This document shows positions 43,811 through 53,076 of a DNA stretch of 64,000 nt, piece after piece. The position numbers and the translations under genes are program-made. Under the pieces are notes generated by a model that worked only from the letters and a program-made list of their open reading frames with translations, did no database searches and had not been told where the DNA came from. Source of the DNA: Saprospirales bacterium (GTDB taxonomy: Bacteria > Bacteroidota > Bacteroidia > Chitinophagales > Saprospiraceae); assembly GCA_007695035.1 (NCBI GenBank), contig REEO01000009.1:124001-188000 (forward strand), given 5' to 3'. Within the stretch, counting starts at the first letter, position 1, and the number at the start of each line of letters is the position of its first letter.

Positions 43811-45361
43811 GTGGAGAAAGAACTAATAATAAATTCTACACCCACCAACGTGGAAATAGCGCTGTTGGAAAACAGTAAGCTCGTGGAATTGCATAAAGAA
43901 AAAACCAACCAGCGGTTTATAGTTGGGGATATATATCTTGGGTACATTAAAAAACTGATGCCGGGACTCAATGCAGCTTTTGTTGAGATCGGGCATAAAA
44001 AGGATGCTTTCCTGCACTACACGGATCTCGGTCCCAACGTGCGCTCATTGATCAAATTCACAAAGGATTCAATCGCCAACAGGCAGCATACTCAAATGCT
44101 CGATAATTTTGAGATGCAGGACCCTATCCACAAGTCGGGAAAGATCAACCAGGTATTCAATAAAAAGCAACCGGTCCTCGTCCAGGTACTCAAAGAACCC
44201 ATATCTACCAAAGGTCCGAGACTGAGTTGTGAAATTACCATCCCAGGTAGAAATCTTGTGCTCAGCCCTTTTAATGACGTAATTGCCATTTCTAAAAAGA
44301 TATCCAATTCGGATGAAAAGAAGCGATTGCAATTGCTTGTGGAGAGCATCAAACCCAAAAGTTTTGGGGTCATAGTGCGAACTGCGGCCGAGGGCAAGAA
44401 AGTGAGCGACTTGCACGAGGAACTCAACCAACTGTTGGAAAAATGGGGTAGTGTCCGCTCTCAATTGGTCAATTCCAACCCACCGGTCAAGATTTTGAGC
44501 GAGTTGGATAAAACCACCAGTATTTTAAGGGACATGCTTACGGACGATTTCAACCGGATCGTTATCGACGATAAGGATCTTTACAGTAATGTAAAGGGGT
44601 ATCTCAATTCGGTTGCTCCCGGCAAGGCAAATATTCTCTCCTACTACCGGGGCAGAACACCCATTTTTGATAAATACGGCGTAACCCGTCAGATTAAAAC
44701 TTCTTTTGGAAAGACTTCTACTATGGGAAGTGGGGCTTATCTCGTGATCGAGCACACCGAGGCCATGCATGTGATCGACGTCAATAGCGGACCGAAATCG
44801 GTAAAGCGGGACCAGGAAGAGGCTGCCTTTTCGGTAAATATGGAATCCGCGGAAGAAATAGCACGCCAACTCAGATTGAGAGACCTCGGTGGACTCATCA
44901 TTGTGGATTACATCGATATGCGCAACAATGAGAACAAGCACAAGTTGTACAAAGCCATGCGGGATTACATGAAGAATGATTCTGCTCAGCACACCGTGCT
45001 GCCGCTGAGTAAATTCGGCCTGATGCAAATAACACGTGAGCGCGTGCGGCCTGCGGTAAAAATCGATACCTCGGAAAAGTGCCCGTCCTGCGATGGAAGT
45101 GGAAAGATCAACTCCTCAGTCGAAATCCTGGTGGAGATCGAACGCGACCTGGACTTTATTATCAAATCCAAGTCTCATAAATCCATCACCCTGGTAGTGC
45201 ATCCATTTATTGCAGCTTACTTGAAAAAAGGGTTCCCCAATAAGCAACACAGGTGGTACCTCAAGTACAAAAAGTGGATCAGGGTAAAACACGATACAGA
45301 TCTGCAACTGATGGACTACCGCTTTTTCGATGCCTCGGAAGATGAGATCAGATTGAGTTAA
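43811..45361 (+). CDS. rng: Ribonuclease G/E family endoribonuclease
   Basis: A 516-residue protein of the RNase E/G catalytic type without the scaffold tail of RNase E. An S1 domain begins near residue 35 (IVGDIYLGYIKKLMPGLNAAFVEIG, in pieces). The catalytic aspartates are in MHVIDVNSGP and LIIVDYIDM, and the zinc-link CPSCDGSG follows. Acts in rRNA 5' maturation and mRNA decay. The start is the GTG at 43811. A long leader with potential stems precedes the gene; RNase E of E. coli autoregulates through its leader, so similar control is possible but unproven. It ends six bases before the convergent pth. Confidence 0.95.
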   Translation: MEKELIINSTPTNVEIALLENSKLVELHKEKTNQRFIVGDIYLGYIKKLMPGLNAAFVEIGHKKDAFLHYTDLGPNVRSLIKFTKDSIANRQHTQMLDNFEMQDPIHKSGKINQVFNKKQPVLVQVLKEPISTKGPRLSCEITIPGRNLVLSPFNDVIAISKKISNSDEKKRLQLLVESIKPKSFGVIVRTAAEGKKVSDLHEELNQLLEKWGSVRSQLVNSNPPVKILSELDKTTSILRDMLTDDFNRIVIDDKDLYSNVKGYLNSVAPGKANILSYYRGRTPIFDKYGVTRQIKTSFGKTSTMGSGAYLVIEHTEAMHVIDVNSGPKSVKRDQEEAAFSVNMESAEEIARQLRLRDLGGLIIVDYIDMRNNENKHKLYKAMRDYMKNDSAQHTVLPLSKFGLMQITRERVRPAVKIDTSEKCPSCDGSGKINSSVEILVEIERDLDFIIKSKSHKSITLVVHPFIAAYLKKGFPNKQHRWYLKYKKWIRVKHDTDLQLMDYRFFDASEDEIRLS

Positions 45362-45366
45362 TCCCG

Positions 45367-45930
45367 CTATTTGCTGTTCACTGAATTCATAGCATGCTGG
45401 ATTCCAATGGTGGTAAATAGCAGACAACCATCGGCCGCTTTTTTTATAGCCGGATTTATTTGCTCCAGCTCCTCTGACGTCCATCTGCCCAAAACGTATC
45501 TCACCTGCTCTCCTGAGTGAAAGTTTCTTCCAATTCCGATACGCAGTCGCGGATAGGAGAAGGTGCCTAGCATTTGCTGAATGCTTTTCAGCCCATTGTG
45601 GCCTCCGTCTGATCCCTTTGGCTTAAGCTTGATGGTGCCGGGTTCCAAATTGACATCATCGAGAATTACGAGGGTTCGCTCAACAGGAATTTTGAGCTTG
45701 GTCATCCAGTGCCGGATTGCCTTTCCACTTCGATTCATGTAGGTGGTGGGCTTTAGCAGGTAGATGGAACGACCCTTGTACTTCATTTCGCCAAGGAACC
45801 CCAGCGAACTGTCTTTCATTTCCACGCCAAATTGCTCACAGAGGTGGTCTATCACATCAAATCCTATATTGTGCCTTGTCCCGTCGTAGTCAGGCCCCAT
45901 ATTCCCCAACCCTGTTATCAGGTATTTCAT
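45367..45930 (-). CDS. pth: Peptidyl-tRNA hydrolase
   Basis: A 187-residue enzyme that releases tRNA from drop-off peptidyl-tRNA. GLGNMGPDYDGTRHNIGF carries the catalytic histidine and asparagine; MNRSG, VILDDVNLEPG and KGSDGGHNGLKSI are the substrate-binding blocks. The ATG at 45930 is preferred to the TTG one codon earlier. It converges with the RNase G gene with a 5-bp gap; no overlap. Confidence 0.95.
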   Translation of the reverse strand: MKYLITGLGNMGPDYDGTRHNIGFDVIDHLCEQFGVEMKDSSLGFLGEMKYKGRSIYLLKPTTYMNRSGKAIRHWMTKLKIPVERTLVILDDVNLEPGTIKLKPKGSDGGHNGLKSIQQMLGTFSYPRLRIGIGRNFHSGEQVRYVLGRWTSEELEQINPAIKKAADGCLLFTTIGIQHAMNSVNSK

Positions 45931-46080
45931 CAAATGGTATTTTCAATGTTTTATGCCTCGATGGTCGCAAAGGTAGTTTTTTCTATAGTTTGCCGTCTAA
46001 TCAATCTCAATCATCCTGCAATATTAATCCTGCTTGAATCAATTTACCCGATAAGGTGTTCCAAATCTAAAGCCAATAAT

Positions 46081-46611
46081 ATGGGGAAATTGTTTTTTCC
46101 GGCTAAGCCTGCTCCGGACGAGTACGATGAGTACTACAAAAATTACATTGATCGAATGGGAGATAGTAACCCCTTAAAGTGTCTGAATAGTGATTTTATT
46201 GAGCAAATCGAACTTTTGGACCACAGCCCTGGACTTGATTTAGATTATGCTTACGACCATGGAAAATGGACCCTGCGTCAACTGATTGTTCACTTGGTTG
46301 ATTGCGAGCGGGTTATGTCCTGGAGATTGTTGGCAGCAGCGCGAAACGACCCCAACTCCTATCCCGGTTACGACTACGAATGGTATGCCAAAAATACCAT
46401 CGATGATGCGAGAAAGTGGGTGGAATTGCGCGGAGAGTGGAAGTCGGTGAGAAAGGCCGTTGTCGCATTTACTGAAACTTTAGACGAGGAGCAGTGGAGG
46501 CAATTTTGCACAATCGATGGAAAAAAATTATCCGCCAGAGCGATTCTCTACATAATAACCGGGCATGTCAGAACACATTTTGTCACCATCCAAAATAAGT
46601 ATCTTCCCTGA
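46081..46611 (+). CDS. DinB/YfiT-family putative metal-dependent protein
   Basis: About 176 residues from the ATG at 46081; the open frame extends upstream but those residues are not family-like. The helical four-bundle DinB fold is suggested by WTLRQLIVHLVDCERVMSWRLL (first ligand His), and by ILYIITGHVRTHFVTI with two histidines near the end; the three histidines match the metal site of the family. Enzymes of the group include thiol-dependent S-transferases; most are uncharacterised. Neighbours give no hint. Confidence 0.85.
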   Translation: MGKLFFPAKPAPDEYDEYYKNYIDRMGDSNPLKCLNSDFIEQIELLDHSPGLDLDYAYDHGKWTLRQLIVHLVDCERVMSWRLLAAARNDPNSYPGYDYEWYAKNTIDDARKWVELRGEWKSVRKAVVAFTETLDEEQWRQFCTIDGKKLSARAILYIITGHVRTHFVTIQNKYLP

Positions 46612-46841
46612 GCTGCGTTCAAAAACTGGCAAATCAATTTAGGACGGGATAAAATTAGGTATCCATTTTCAATGGACCTCTTTTTGTTGGTCTTCAGGAA
46701 GTATTTTATAGCAATTCAATAACTTTGCATAGGCAAATTTGCTTATCAAAGGGACTTGTTGCTTGCAGTGTGAAATTGTGGAACCCTTTTTGCAGTGAAT
46801 TTGTAGTTTTTTCAATAGGGATAAGTTACGGTAATAAGCAT

Positions 46842-47861
46842 ATGATCAAATTTTATAAAACTATCTTCCAGGGCAGACTGGATTTTGGTTCTCGGGCCAC
46901 CTATGACAAGGTGTTTAAAATGGCGATTCACCGCCTCGAAACATACTACAAGAACGAGACATTCCTAACCGAGGAACACTTCAATGAAGAGAATTTCTCT
47001 ATCGAAGTACCCAGGACAGTCACCCAGTTATCTGAAAAATTTTACCGCAATTCTGTGGATTTGGTGCAGTATTTGGCCCAGTTCGCAGTTTCCGGAAAGC
47101 TGGGGTGTTGGATGGTGGAAAACAACGTTGTTCTGGATTGCCATATAGTTGAGCCCGAGAGCGATAAAGTGGTGGTTCAGAGTTTTCAAAAAGGTAAAAA
47201 ATTGAGCACACTCGAAGGCAAGGAAAAAGATGCCATGAAAATGCTCAACAAGGTAATCAACAAGTACGATAAGCACTCCCAGGCTTACGAGCGCAGAGGC
47301 CATGTGAATATGATGCTCCGACACTACGACGACGCCGATTACGACTACAGCAAAGCCATCAGACTTGACCCCGAAAATGCCGATGCACTCGTGGGCAGGG
47401 GACGTCTTTATATGATGAGAAAAGAGTGGGAAAAGGCCATCTCAGATCTGGATCAGGCTACCAAAAAATCCCTCGCTCTCCAGGAGGTTTACTGGATAGC
47501 CAGGCGCCTTAAAGCAACCTGTCATATCAATTTAAAACAGTATAAAGAAGCGGAGTTTGACCTCCGCCTTTTCACCAGGAGAAAGTTCGATGAAAAAGAC
47601 ATCAACTTTTTGTGGAGAATGCACTGTCTGTTCCAGTACGGCCAGGTTTTGATGGAGCTGGGCGAGTATGAAAAAGCTATTGATGCCATCAACGAATCCC
47701 TCAAATTAAAAGAAGGACATGGTACTGTGCCAAAAGCAGATCAATTGCTGAAACGCGGTATTGCGAAGCAAAAAAGCGGCTCGAGTGGGTATTTGTCCGA
47801 TTGGAAGGAGGCCGCTGAACTGGGCTCTACCGGGGCAGAGGAACTCTTGCAAAAAAAGTAA
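46842..47861 (+). CDS. Cytoplasmic TPR-repeat protein
   Basis: About 339 residues from the ATG at 46842 (upstream codons do not look coding). No signal peptide. The N-terminal 130 residues are a unique domain, followed by TPR units: HSQAYERRGHVNMMLRHYDDADYDYSKAIRLDPENADALVGRGRLYMMRKEWEKAISDL (in pieces) and a later FQYGQVLMELGEYEKAIDAINESLKL. Likely a scaffold protein. The unique N-terminal domain has no recognisable relatives to me. The gap after it carries two REP-like palindromes. Confidence 0.78.
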   Translation: MIKFYKTIFQGRLDFGSRATYDKVFKMAIHRLETYYKNETFLTEEHFNEENFSIEVPRTVTQLSEKFYRNSVDLVQYLAQFAVSGKLGCWMVENNVVLDCHIVEPESDKVVVQSFQKGKKLSTLEGKEKDAMKMLNKVINKYDKHSQAYERRGHVNMMLRHYDDADYDYSKAIRLDPENADALVGRGRLYMMRKEWEKAISDLDQATKKSLALQEVYWIARRLKATCHINLKQYKEAEFDLRLFTRRKFDEKDINFLWRMHCLFQYGQVLMELGEYEKAIDAINESLKLKEGHGTVPKADQLLKRGIAKQKSGSSGYLSDWKEAAELGSTGAEELLQKK

Positions 47862-47930
47862 TTTCGCAGTTAAAAGTACAAAGATCATAAAGTACAAAAT
47901 CCTTAAATGACACGTATAAGGTTAATATCT

Positions 47931-47959
47931 GTAGATACGCACGGCCGTGCTTATCATAC
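47931..47959. repeat. REP-like imperfect palindrome, copy 1
   Basis: GTAGATACGCACGG then CCGTGCTTATCATAC: two arms complementary around a perfect 12-base core GCACGGCCGTGC, with decayed outer arms. It resembles the GTAGA-type intergenic palindromes found in many copies in some bacterial genomes. In the same gap (47862-48221), AAAGTACAAA occurs twice near 47872-47898. Confidence 0.55.
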
Positions 47960-47984
47960 ACCAAATCAACCGAAAACCCTAACT

Positions 47985-48015
47985 GCAGAAACACACGGAT
48001 GTACGTATTATCTAC
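47985..48015. repeat. REP-like imperfect palindrome, copy 2
   Basis: GCAGAAACACACGGATG then TACGTATTATCTAC aligns with copy 1 (shared GYAGA-AC-CACGG and TAT-TCTAC-like ends) but has lost most of its perfect symmetry. It lies 25 bp after copy 1 and looks like an older, decayed member of the same family. Confidence 0.4.
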
Positions 48016-48221
48016 CCCACATAAATTTTACCACCCATTTTCAGAATAATTATTGGTAGTTAGATGAATGCCAACAGCGGTACCTGGGTAATTCAAATTG
48101 GGGTGAATAGTCCACAATACTTTGAGTGGTAATGGTATTAAAAGCAATACAACCCACAATTACTCTAAAAATAACTCACATTGCTAAAAATACGGCAGTC
48201 CCGGCAACTGTTTTATCTTGT

Positions 48222-50168
48222 ATGCTTAATACCATTAAAATTTTCTTTGCCGCATTTCTCATTGCGGTTCCAACCTTAATAGTCGCTCAGGATGATCCCG
48301 AACTCAACAGGCGGGCAGAGAGATCATTTAATGAGGGCAGAGACTATTTCGCCCATGGCATGTTTGAAAGGGCAATTGAACAGATGCAGCGCGTTCTCAA
48401 CAGAAATCCGGATCACCTGCCCTCACTTTACTTTTATGGTGTATCTAATTTTGAGCTGGCCAGATATGAAGAGGCTCTGGAGGCTTTTACAGCAATCACG
48501 GACCAGGAGGAATTCGACCCCATGTTTAATGACTCCTGGCTCTTGAAGGGTAGATGTTTTTTGCATCTCGGAAAACCCGGGATGGCCATCGAACCCCTTG
48601 AGAAATTTCAGGAGATAGCATCGGGAAGCAGATGGGAATCAACTGCCGTAGAATGGCTGTCAAATGCGCGTTTTATTAATCAAGCCATCCACGAACCTGT
48701 GGATTTTGAACCCAGGCAGGTCGAACTGCCAGTGGAAGACCACCAGTCCATTTATTTACCGGTGAAATCTCTGGATGGGGAGCGGTTGGTTTATACAGTG
48801 AGGGAACGGGGCACAGAGTACATCGTTTCTTCTGCAAAAACAGAAGATGGCTGGAGTACCCCGATGCGATATTCTTTTCTAGAGCAATATCCACACAATG
48901 CCGCTCCCAGTATTTCCCCGGACGGCAATATCATGTTGCTCACCATTTGTAATCACCGCGATAATATCGGTGGTTGCGATCTTTATTTGGCGGTCAGAAG
49001 TGAGAGTACCGGTGAATGGAGAGGGCCATACAATCTCGGCGAACAGGTCAATAGCAGGGGATGGGACAGTCAACCGGCTTTTGGACCGGATGGCCGCACC
49101 TTTTACTTTGCCAGCGACCGGCCCGGTGGAGAGGGTGGTCGAGATATTTGGTATAGCCGGATATTGTCCGGTGGTAATTTTGCGACACCCGTGAACGCAG
49201 GACCGAAAATTAACAGCCCTGGCAATGAGGCTTCCCCTTTCCTTCACAAGGACGGCAGGACCCTGTTTTTCAAATCCAATGGGCATCCCGGAATGGGTGA
49301 TTACGATATTTTTGTGGCCCGCAAAGACGATGACGGCAAATGGGAACCCCCTGTCAACCTCGGGTATCCCATTAATACCATGGCCCACGATGGAGCCATT
49401 TTTGTCGATTCTGACGGATTGACAGCCTACATGGCCAGTGACCGCTTTCAACCACCTGAAAAGCGGGGCATTTACCGCATATTCAGTTTTAGCCTGCCTG
49501 ATTACGCACAGGCCAGCCCGGTAACCTACATTCAGGCTAAGGTTTTTGACGCGCTGTCTGGTAAGCCCCTCAAGGCAAATGCTCGAATTGTTAATCTCAC
49601 AAAAAATGAGACGGTTTACAACCACATCCTCGGCTCTGCAGGGACCATGTTCGCTGTGCTTACCACCGAGGCCGACTACTCACTGAATGTACACAAAAAA
49701 GGATATGAATTTGTGTCTCGCAGAATATCTGTGGAGGGGAAAGCAACAGCAGAGGACCCCTTTGTGATTAATATCCCCCTGAAGCCCCTTCCGGAGGAGC
49801 ACGACACAGTTGAAAACTCCATCGTTTTGGAAAATGTCCTCTTCGAATTTGGATCGCATCGCCTGGACACTTCATCCTTTTCTGAACTGGACCGGTTGGT
49901 GGAGTATCTGGATGCTCAGGAAGAAGTAAAGGTAGAAATCCACGGACACACAGACAATATTGGAGACCCCGACGACAATCTCACGCTATCAGAAAAAAGA
50001 GCGGAGTCAGTAGTGGAGTATCTTATTGAAAAAGGAATAGATCCAGAGCGTATATCTTCCCGGGGATTTGGCGAGTCAAAACCAATTGCTGACAACGAAA
50101 CTGAAGAAGGCAGGGCGCTCAATCGAAGGACTGAAATGGTGGTGGTCAGGGACAATAAGGAGGATTGA
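48222..50168 (+). CDS. PorE-like TPR/PD40/CRD/OmpA-family protein
   Basis: About 648 residues from the ATG at 48222, which gives a normal signal peptide (cut near IVAQDDP); upstream codons are not family-like. Domain order: TPR units (residues about 25-130), a PD40 beta-propeller with blades such as APSISPDGNIMLLT, QPAFGPDGRTFYFAS and ASPFLHKDGRTLFFKS, a carboxypeptidase regulatory-like domain (VFDALSGKPLKANARI), and a C-terminal OmpA peptidoglycan-binding domain (EIHGHTDNIGD, LSEKRAESVVEYL). This order is that of PorE, a type IX secretion component of Porphyromonas gingivalis. PorE is a lipoprotein; this one lacks a lipobox, so it is a relative, not a certain orthologue. Confidence 0.85.
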   Translation: MLNTIKIFFAAFLIAVPTLIVAQDDPELNRRAERSFNEGRDYFAHGMFERAIEQMQRVLNRNPDHLPSLYFYGVSNFELARYEEALEAFTAITDQEEFDPMFNDSWLLKGRCFLHLGKPGMAIEPLEKFQEIASGSRWESTAVEWLSNARFINQAIHEPVDFEPRQVELPVEDHQSIYLPVKSLDGERLVYTVRERGTEYIVSSAKTEDGWSTPMRYSFLEQYPHNAAPSISPDGNIMLLTICNHRDNIGGCDLYLAVRSESTGEWRGPYNLGEQVNSRGWDSQPAFGPDGRTFYFASDRPGGEGGRDIWYSRILSGGNFATPVNAGPKINSPGNEASPFLHKDGRTLFFKSNGHPGMGDYDIFVARKDDDGKWEPPVNLGYPINTMAHDGAIFVDSDGLTAYMASDRFQPPEKRGIYRIFSFSLPDYAQASPVTYIQAKVFDALSGKPLKANARIVNLTKNETVYNHILGSAGTMFAVLTTEADYSLNVHKKGYEFVSRRISVEGKATAEDPFVINIPLKPLPEEHDTVENSIVLENVLFEFGSHRLDTSSFSELDRLVEYLDAQEEVKVEIHGHTDNIGDPDDNLTLSEKRAESVVEYLIEKGIDPERISSRGFGESKPIADNETEEGRALNRRTEMVVVRDNKED

Positions 50169-50309
50169 GCTGATTCTTTTTCGCCCAAACAAAGCTGTAA
50201 TTTGCGTGTCGTTGGCCAAAATAGGTATTTTCACAACTTTCGTCACTTTGGACTTTTAATATCTCCCAATTGACCCAACTTCTATTAGCTTTGCAAAAAA
50301 TATTTCAAG

Positions 50310-51725
50310 TTGGGTAAGAGAAAGAAAATTTTCCCGTCGGTATTGATTACCGACATTGCTGATAAGGGACTTGCACTTGGAAGGGCCGATTCCGGAGAGG
50401 TGGTGTTGGTCCAGGGGGCAGTACCCGGAGACAGGGTAAAGGTGCTGAGTAAGCGCAAGAAAAAAAGCGTGGCATTCGGTTTTGTCACTGAGTTATTGGA
50501 GCCGTCACCTGATCGCGTGGAGCCGGTCTGTGAGCACTTTTTTGACTGCGGGGGTTGCAAGTGGCAAAATCTGGTCTACGAAAAGCAGCTTTTTCTCAAA
50601 AACAAGACGGTCATAAATGCCATCGAGCGAATCGCTAAATGTCGCCCTGAGACCATTGGTGAACCCATCCCCGCACCTGCCACTACTTTTTTCCGAAATA
50701 AACTGGAGTTCTCCTTTTCAAACAAGCGCTGGTTGAATCTGGAAGAAGTCAAGGAGGATCGTAAAATTGAGCGGGGGAATGCTCTGGGGTTTCACAGACC
50801 AGGTTCTTTTGACAAAATAGTAGATGTCGAAAAATGCCACCTGCAACCGGCCCCCTCCAATCAAGTCAGAAATTTTGTCAGAGATTTTGCGATAAAAAAC
50901 AATCTGGAGTTTTTTGACATAAGGGAAAAAACGGGATTGCTGAGAACCCTGGTGGTCAGAACCGGACCCGCCGGACAATTGATGGTCATTGTGGCTTTTG
51001 CGGAGAGGAATGAAGAGCAGATTGAACTGGTGCTGGATGCCATTGTCGGAGAATTTTCGGACATCACCTCCCTTTATTACGTCATTAATGAAAAGGCCAA
51101 CGACAGCTTGCTGGACTTGCCGATGCAACTCTACCACGGCTCCGAATTTCTCGAAGAGCAGTTACTGGATGTGAAATTTAGATTGGGCCCGAAATCCTTT
51201 TTTCAGACCAACCCGGCCCAGGCTGAAAAACTCTTTGAAATTGCACTTGAGTACGCTGAAATTGACGGTGACTCGCTGGTTTATGACCTCTATTGTGGGA
51301 TTGGAAGTATCAGTTTACCAGCCGCTCGCAGGACTAAAAAAGTGGTTGGAATAGAATCTGTGCCGGAGGCCATCGAAGACGCCCGTATCAATGCCGAACT
51401 CAACGGCATAGAAAATGTCTCCTTTTTCACCGGGGAGGTTGAAAAACTATTGGATACATACTTTTTTGAAAAGGAGGGACATCCGGATGTGATTATTGTT
51501 GACCCTCCGAGGGCAGGCCTACATCCCGCTGTGGTAGATGCCATTTTGCAAACATCGGTGGAGAAAATGGTTTACGTCAGTTGCAATCCTGCTACGCAAG
51601 CCCGCGATATCGGACTTTTGAAAAAAAATTACGAACTGGTCAATCTGCGTACCGTGGATATGTTTCCCCACACGAGTCATATTGAAACAGTGGCTCTGTT
51701 GAAGAAGCGCTCCACACAATCATAG
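50310..51725 (+). CDS. rlmD: 23S rRNA (uracil-C5)-methyltransferase RlmD/RumA
   Basis: A 471-residue SAM-dependent enzyme methylating a 23S rRNA uridine. An N-terminal TRAM domain (ITDIADKGLALGRADSGEVVLVQGAVPGD, in pieces) is followed by the [4Fe-4S] motif CEHFFDCGGCKWQ with a further Cys in IAKC, and the catalytic domain with DLYCGIGSISLPAA, IIVDPPRAGLHP and the nucleophile motif YVSCNPATQARD. The start is the TTG at 50310; no upstream ATG exists. Homologues RlmC, RlmD and TrmA are distinguished by fine differences, so the exact target base is inferred. Confidence 0.92.
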   Translation: MGKRKKIFPSVLITDIADKGLALGRADSGEVVLVQGAVPGDRVKVLSKRKKKSVAFGFVTELLEPSPDRVEPVCEHFFDCGGCKWQNLVYEKQLFLKNKTVINAIERIAKCRPETIGEPIPAPATTFFRNKLEFSFSNKRWLNLEEVKEDRKIERGNALGFHRPGSFDKIVDVEKCHLQPAPSNQVRNFVRDFAIKNNLEFFDIREKTGLLRTLVVRTGPAGQLMVIVAFAERNEEQIELVLDAIVGEFSDITSLYYVINEKANDSLLDLPMQLYHGSEFLEEQLLDVKFRLGPKSFFQTNPAQAEKLFEIALEYAEIDGDSLVYDLYCGIGSISLPAARRTKKVVGIESVPEAIEDARINAELNGIENVSFFTGEVEKLLDTYFFEKEGHPDVIIVDPPRAGLHPAVVDAILQTSVEKMVYVSCNPATQARDIGLLKKNYELVNLRTVDMFPHTSHIETVALLKKRSTQS

Positions 51726-51771
51726 AAAGTGCACCTTTTTACCTACATTTGCAACAAATGCAATTTCCCAG

Positions 51772-52164
51772 ATGAAGAGGTCTGACAAATCAACCAATGG
51801 TGAACAACCCTCCAATGTCGAATTGTTCATGGCACTAAGGGAGGAAGTGAAACCCTATATTCCTCTTTTGAGCAAAGCTTCAGATGAGATTATCAAAAGC
51901 GAAGTATCCAGGTATCCCATTTTTGCACTTTCCAAAGAGGACATACCATTTGGGGTCAAGTTGGTAGTGAGGGGTGGCCGCTCAGGACCCTGGAATGTCA
52001 ATGCGAGTATGCTGGAGGAATTTGTGGGCCGCAAACTCATAATGGAGGAAAATGCAGCCGATTTCATATCTACATACAAAGACCCGCGCACTTACCTTTG
52101 TTTGTTTGTGCTGAGTGAGCTCGGAGCACAGTTTATTTTCATTCCGCGGAAGTTGCACGACTAA
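51772..52164 (+). CDS. Hypothetical protein
   Basis: A 130-residue soluble protein: a polar N-terminus, helical EELFMALREEVKPYIPLLSKASDEIIKSEVSRYPIF (about residues 15-50, in pieces) and a small beta domain with GVKLVVRGGRSGPWNVNASMLEEFV. It ends with a helix-strand AQFIFIPRKLHD. I do not recognise the family. It lies 33 bp before rfbA on the same strand and 46 bp after rlmD. Codon use is like its neighbours, so it is likely real. Confidence 0.68.
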   Translation: MKRSDKSTNGEQPSNVELFMALREEVKPYIPLLSKASDEIIKSEVSRYPIFALSKEDIPFGVKLVVRGGRSGPWNVNASMLEEFVGRKLIMEENAADFISTYKDPRTYLCLFVLSELGAQFIFIPRKLHD

Positions 52165-52197
52165 AAGAACCATTTCCAACACTAAAAAACAGCAGCA

Positions 52198-53067
52198 ATG
52201 AAAGGAATTATTTTAGCAGGTGGACTCGGTACAAGGCTCTATCCGTTGACGCTTGCAGTGAGCAAGCAAATGATGCCTGTTTACGATAAACCGATGATCT
52301 ACTACCCGCTCTCTACGCTCATTTACGCTGGAATTAGGGAGATTTTGATAATCTCCACTCCACACGATTTGCCACATTTTCAAAGGCTTTTGGGAGACGG
52401 ATCTGAGATCGGTTGCAACTTTTCCTATGAAGAACAAGCTGAACCCAAAGGACTGGCCCAGGCTTTTGTAATTGGAGAGGAGTTTATAGGAGACGATTCT
52501 GTCGCACTCATTTTGGGGGACAATATTTTTTATGGAAACGGGGTGCCTGAGTTGTTGCGTGAGTGTGCAAATCCGGAAGGAGGCTATGTGTTTGCCTACC
52601 GAGTTTCCGACCCCGAAAGATACGGTGTGGTTGAATTTGATGATCAATTCAAGGCCATTTCAATAGAGGAGAAGCCCGAAAAGCCCAAGTCTGATTTCGC
52701 CGTGCCCGGATTGTACTTTTACGACAACAAAGTTATTGATATTGCTAAAAATTTGGAACCCAGTAAGCGCGGAGAATATGAGATCACTGATGTCAATAAA
52801 CACTATCTGAAAAATGGACGCCTTAAAGTTGGTGTGCTGGGAAGGGGAGTTGCCTGGTTAGATACCGGCACCCATGAATCCCTGATGCAGGCCGGGCAGT
52901 TTATTCAGGTCATCGAAAAGAGACAAGGATTGAAAATCGGTTGCATCGAAGAAGCTGCCTGGGAAATGAAGTTTATTGATGATGGACAACTCGCAAGGCT
53001 TGGAAAAAAGTACGAGAAAAGCGGCTATGGGGTTTACCTCATGTCACTGTTAAAGAACTGGGAGTGA
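52198..53067 (+). CDS. rfbA: Glucose-1-phosphate thymidylyltransferase
   Basis: A 289-residue nucleotidyltransferase making dTDP-glucose, the first step to dTDP-rhamnose and related sugars. It has [16 protein letters not shown] (nucleotide loop), [29 protein letters not shown] (metal aspartate) and [10 protein letters not shown]. Length is normal. The other dTDP-rhamnose genes (rfbB, C, D) are not in the window. It converges on the vWA-protein gene with a 9-bp gap. Confidence 0.95.
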   Translation: MKGIILAGGLGTRLYPLTLAVSKQMMPVYDKPMIYYPLSTLIYAGIREILIISTPHDLPHFQRLLGDGSEIGCNFSYEEQAEPKGLAQAFVIGEEFIGDDSVALILGDNIFYGNGVPELLRECANPEGGYVFAYRVSDPERYGVVEFDDQFKAISIEEKPEKPKSDFAVPGLYFYDNKVIDIAKNLEPSKRGEYEITDVNKHYLKNGRLKVGVLGRGVAWLDTGTHESLMQAGQFIQVIEKRQGLKIGCIEEAAWEMKFIDDGQLARLGKKYEKSGYGVYLMSLLKNWE

Positions 53068-53076
53068 TTTTCTGTC

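Noticed and set aside
45832-46080. N-terminal extension of the DinB-like protein
   Set aside because: The residues before the ATG at 46081 overlap pth on the other strand and do not fit the family.
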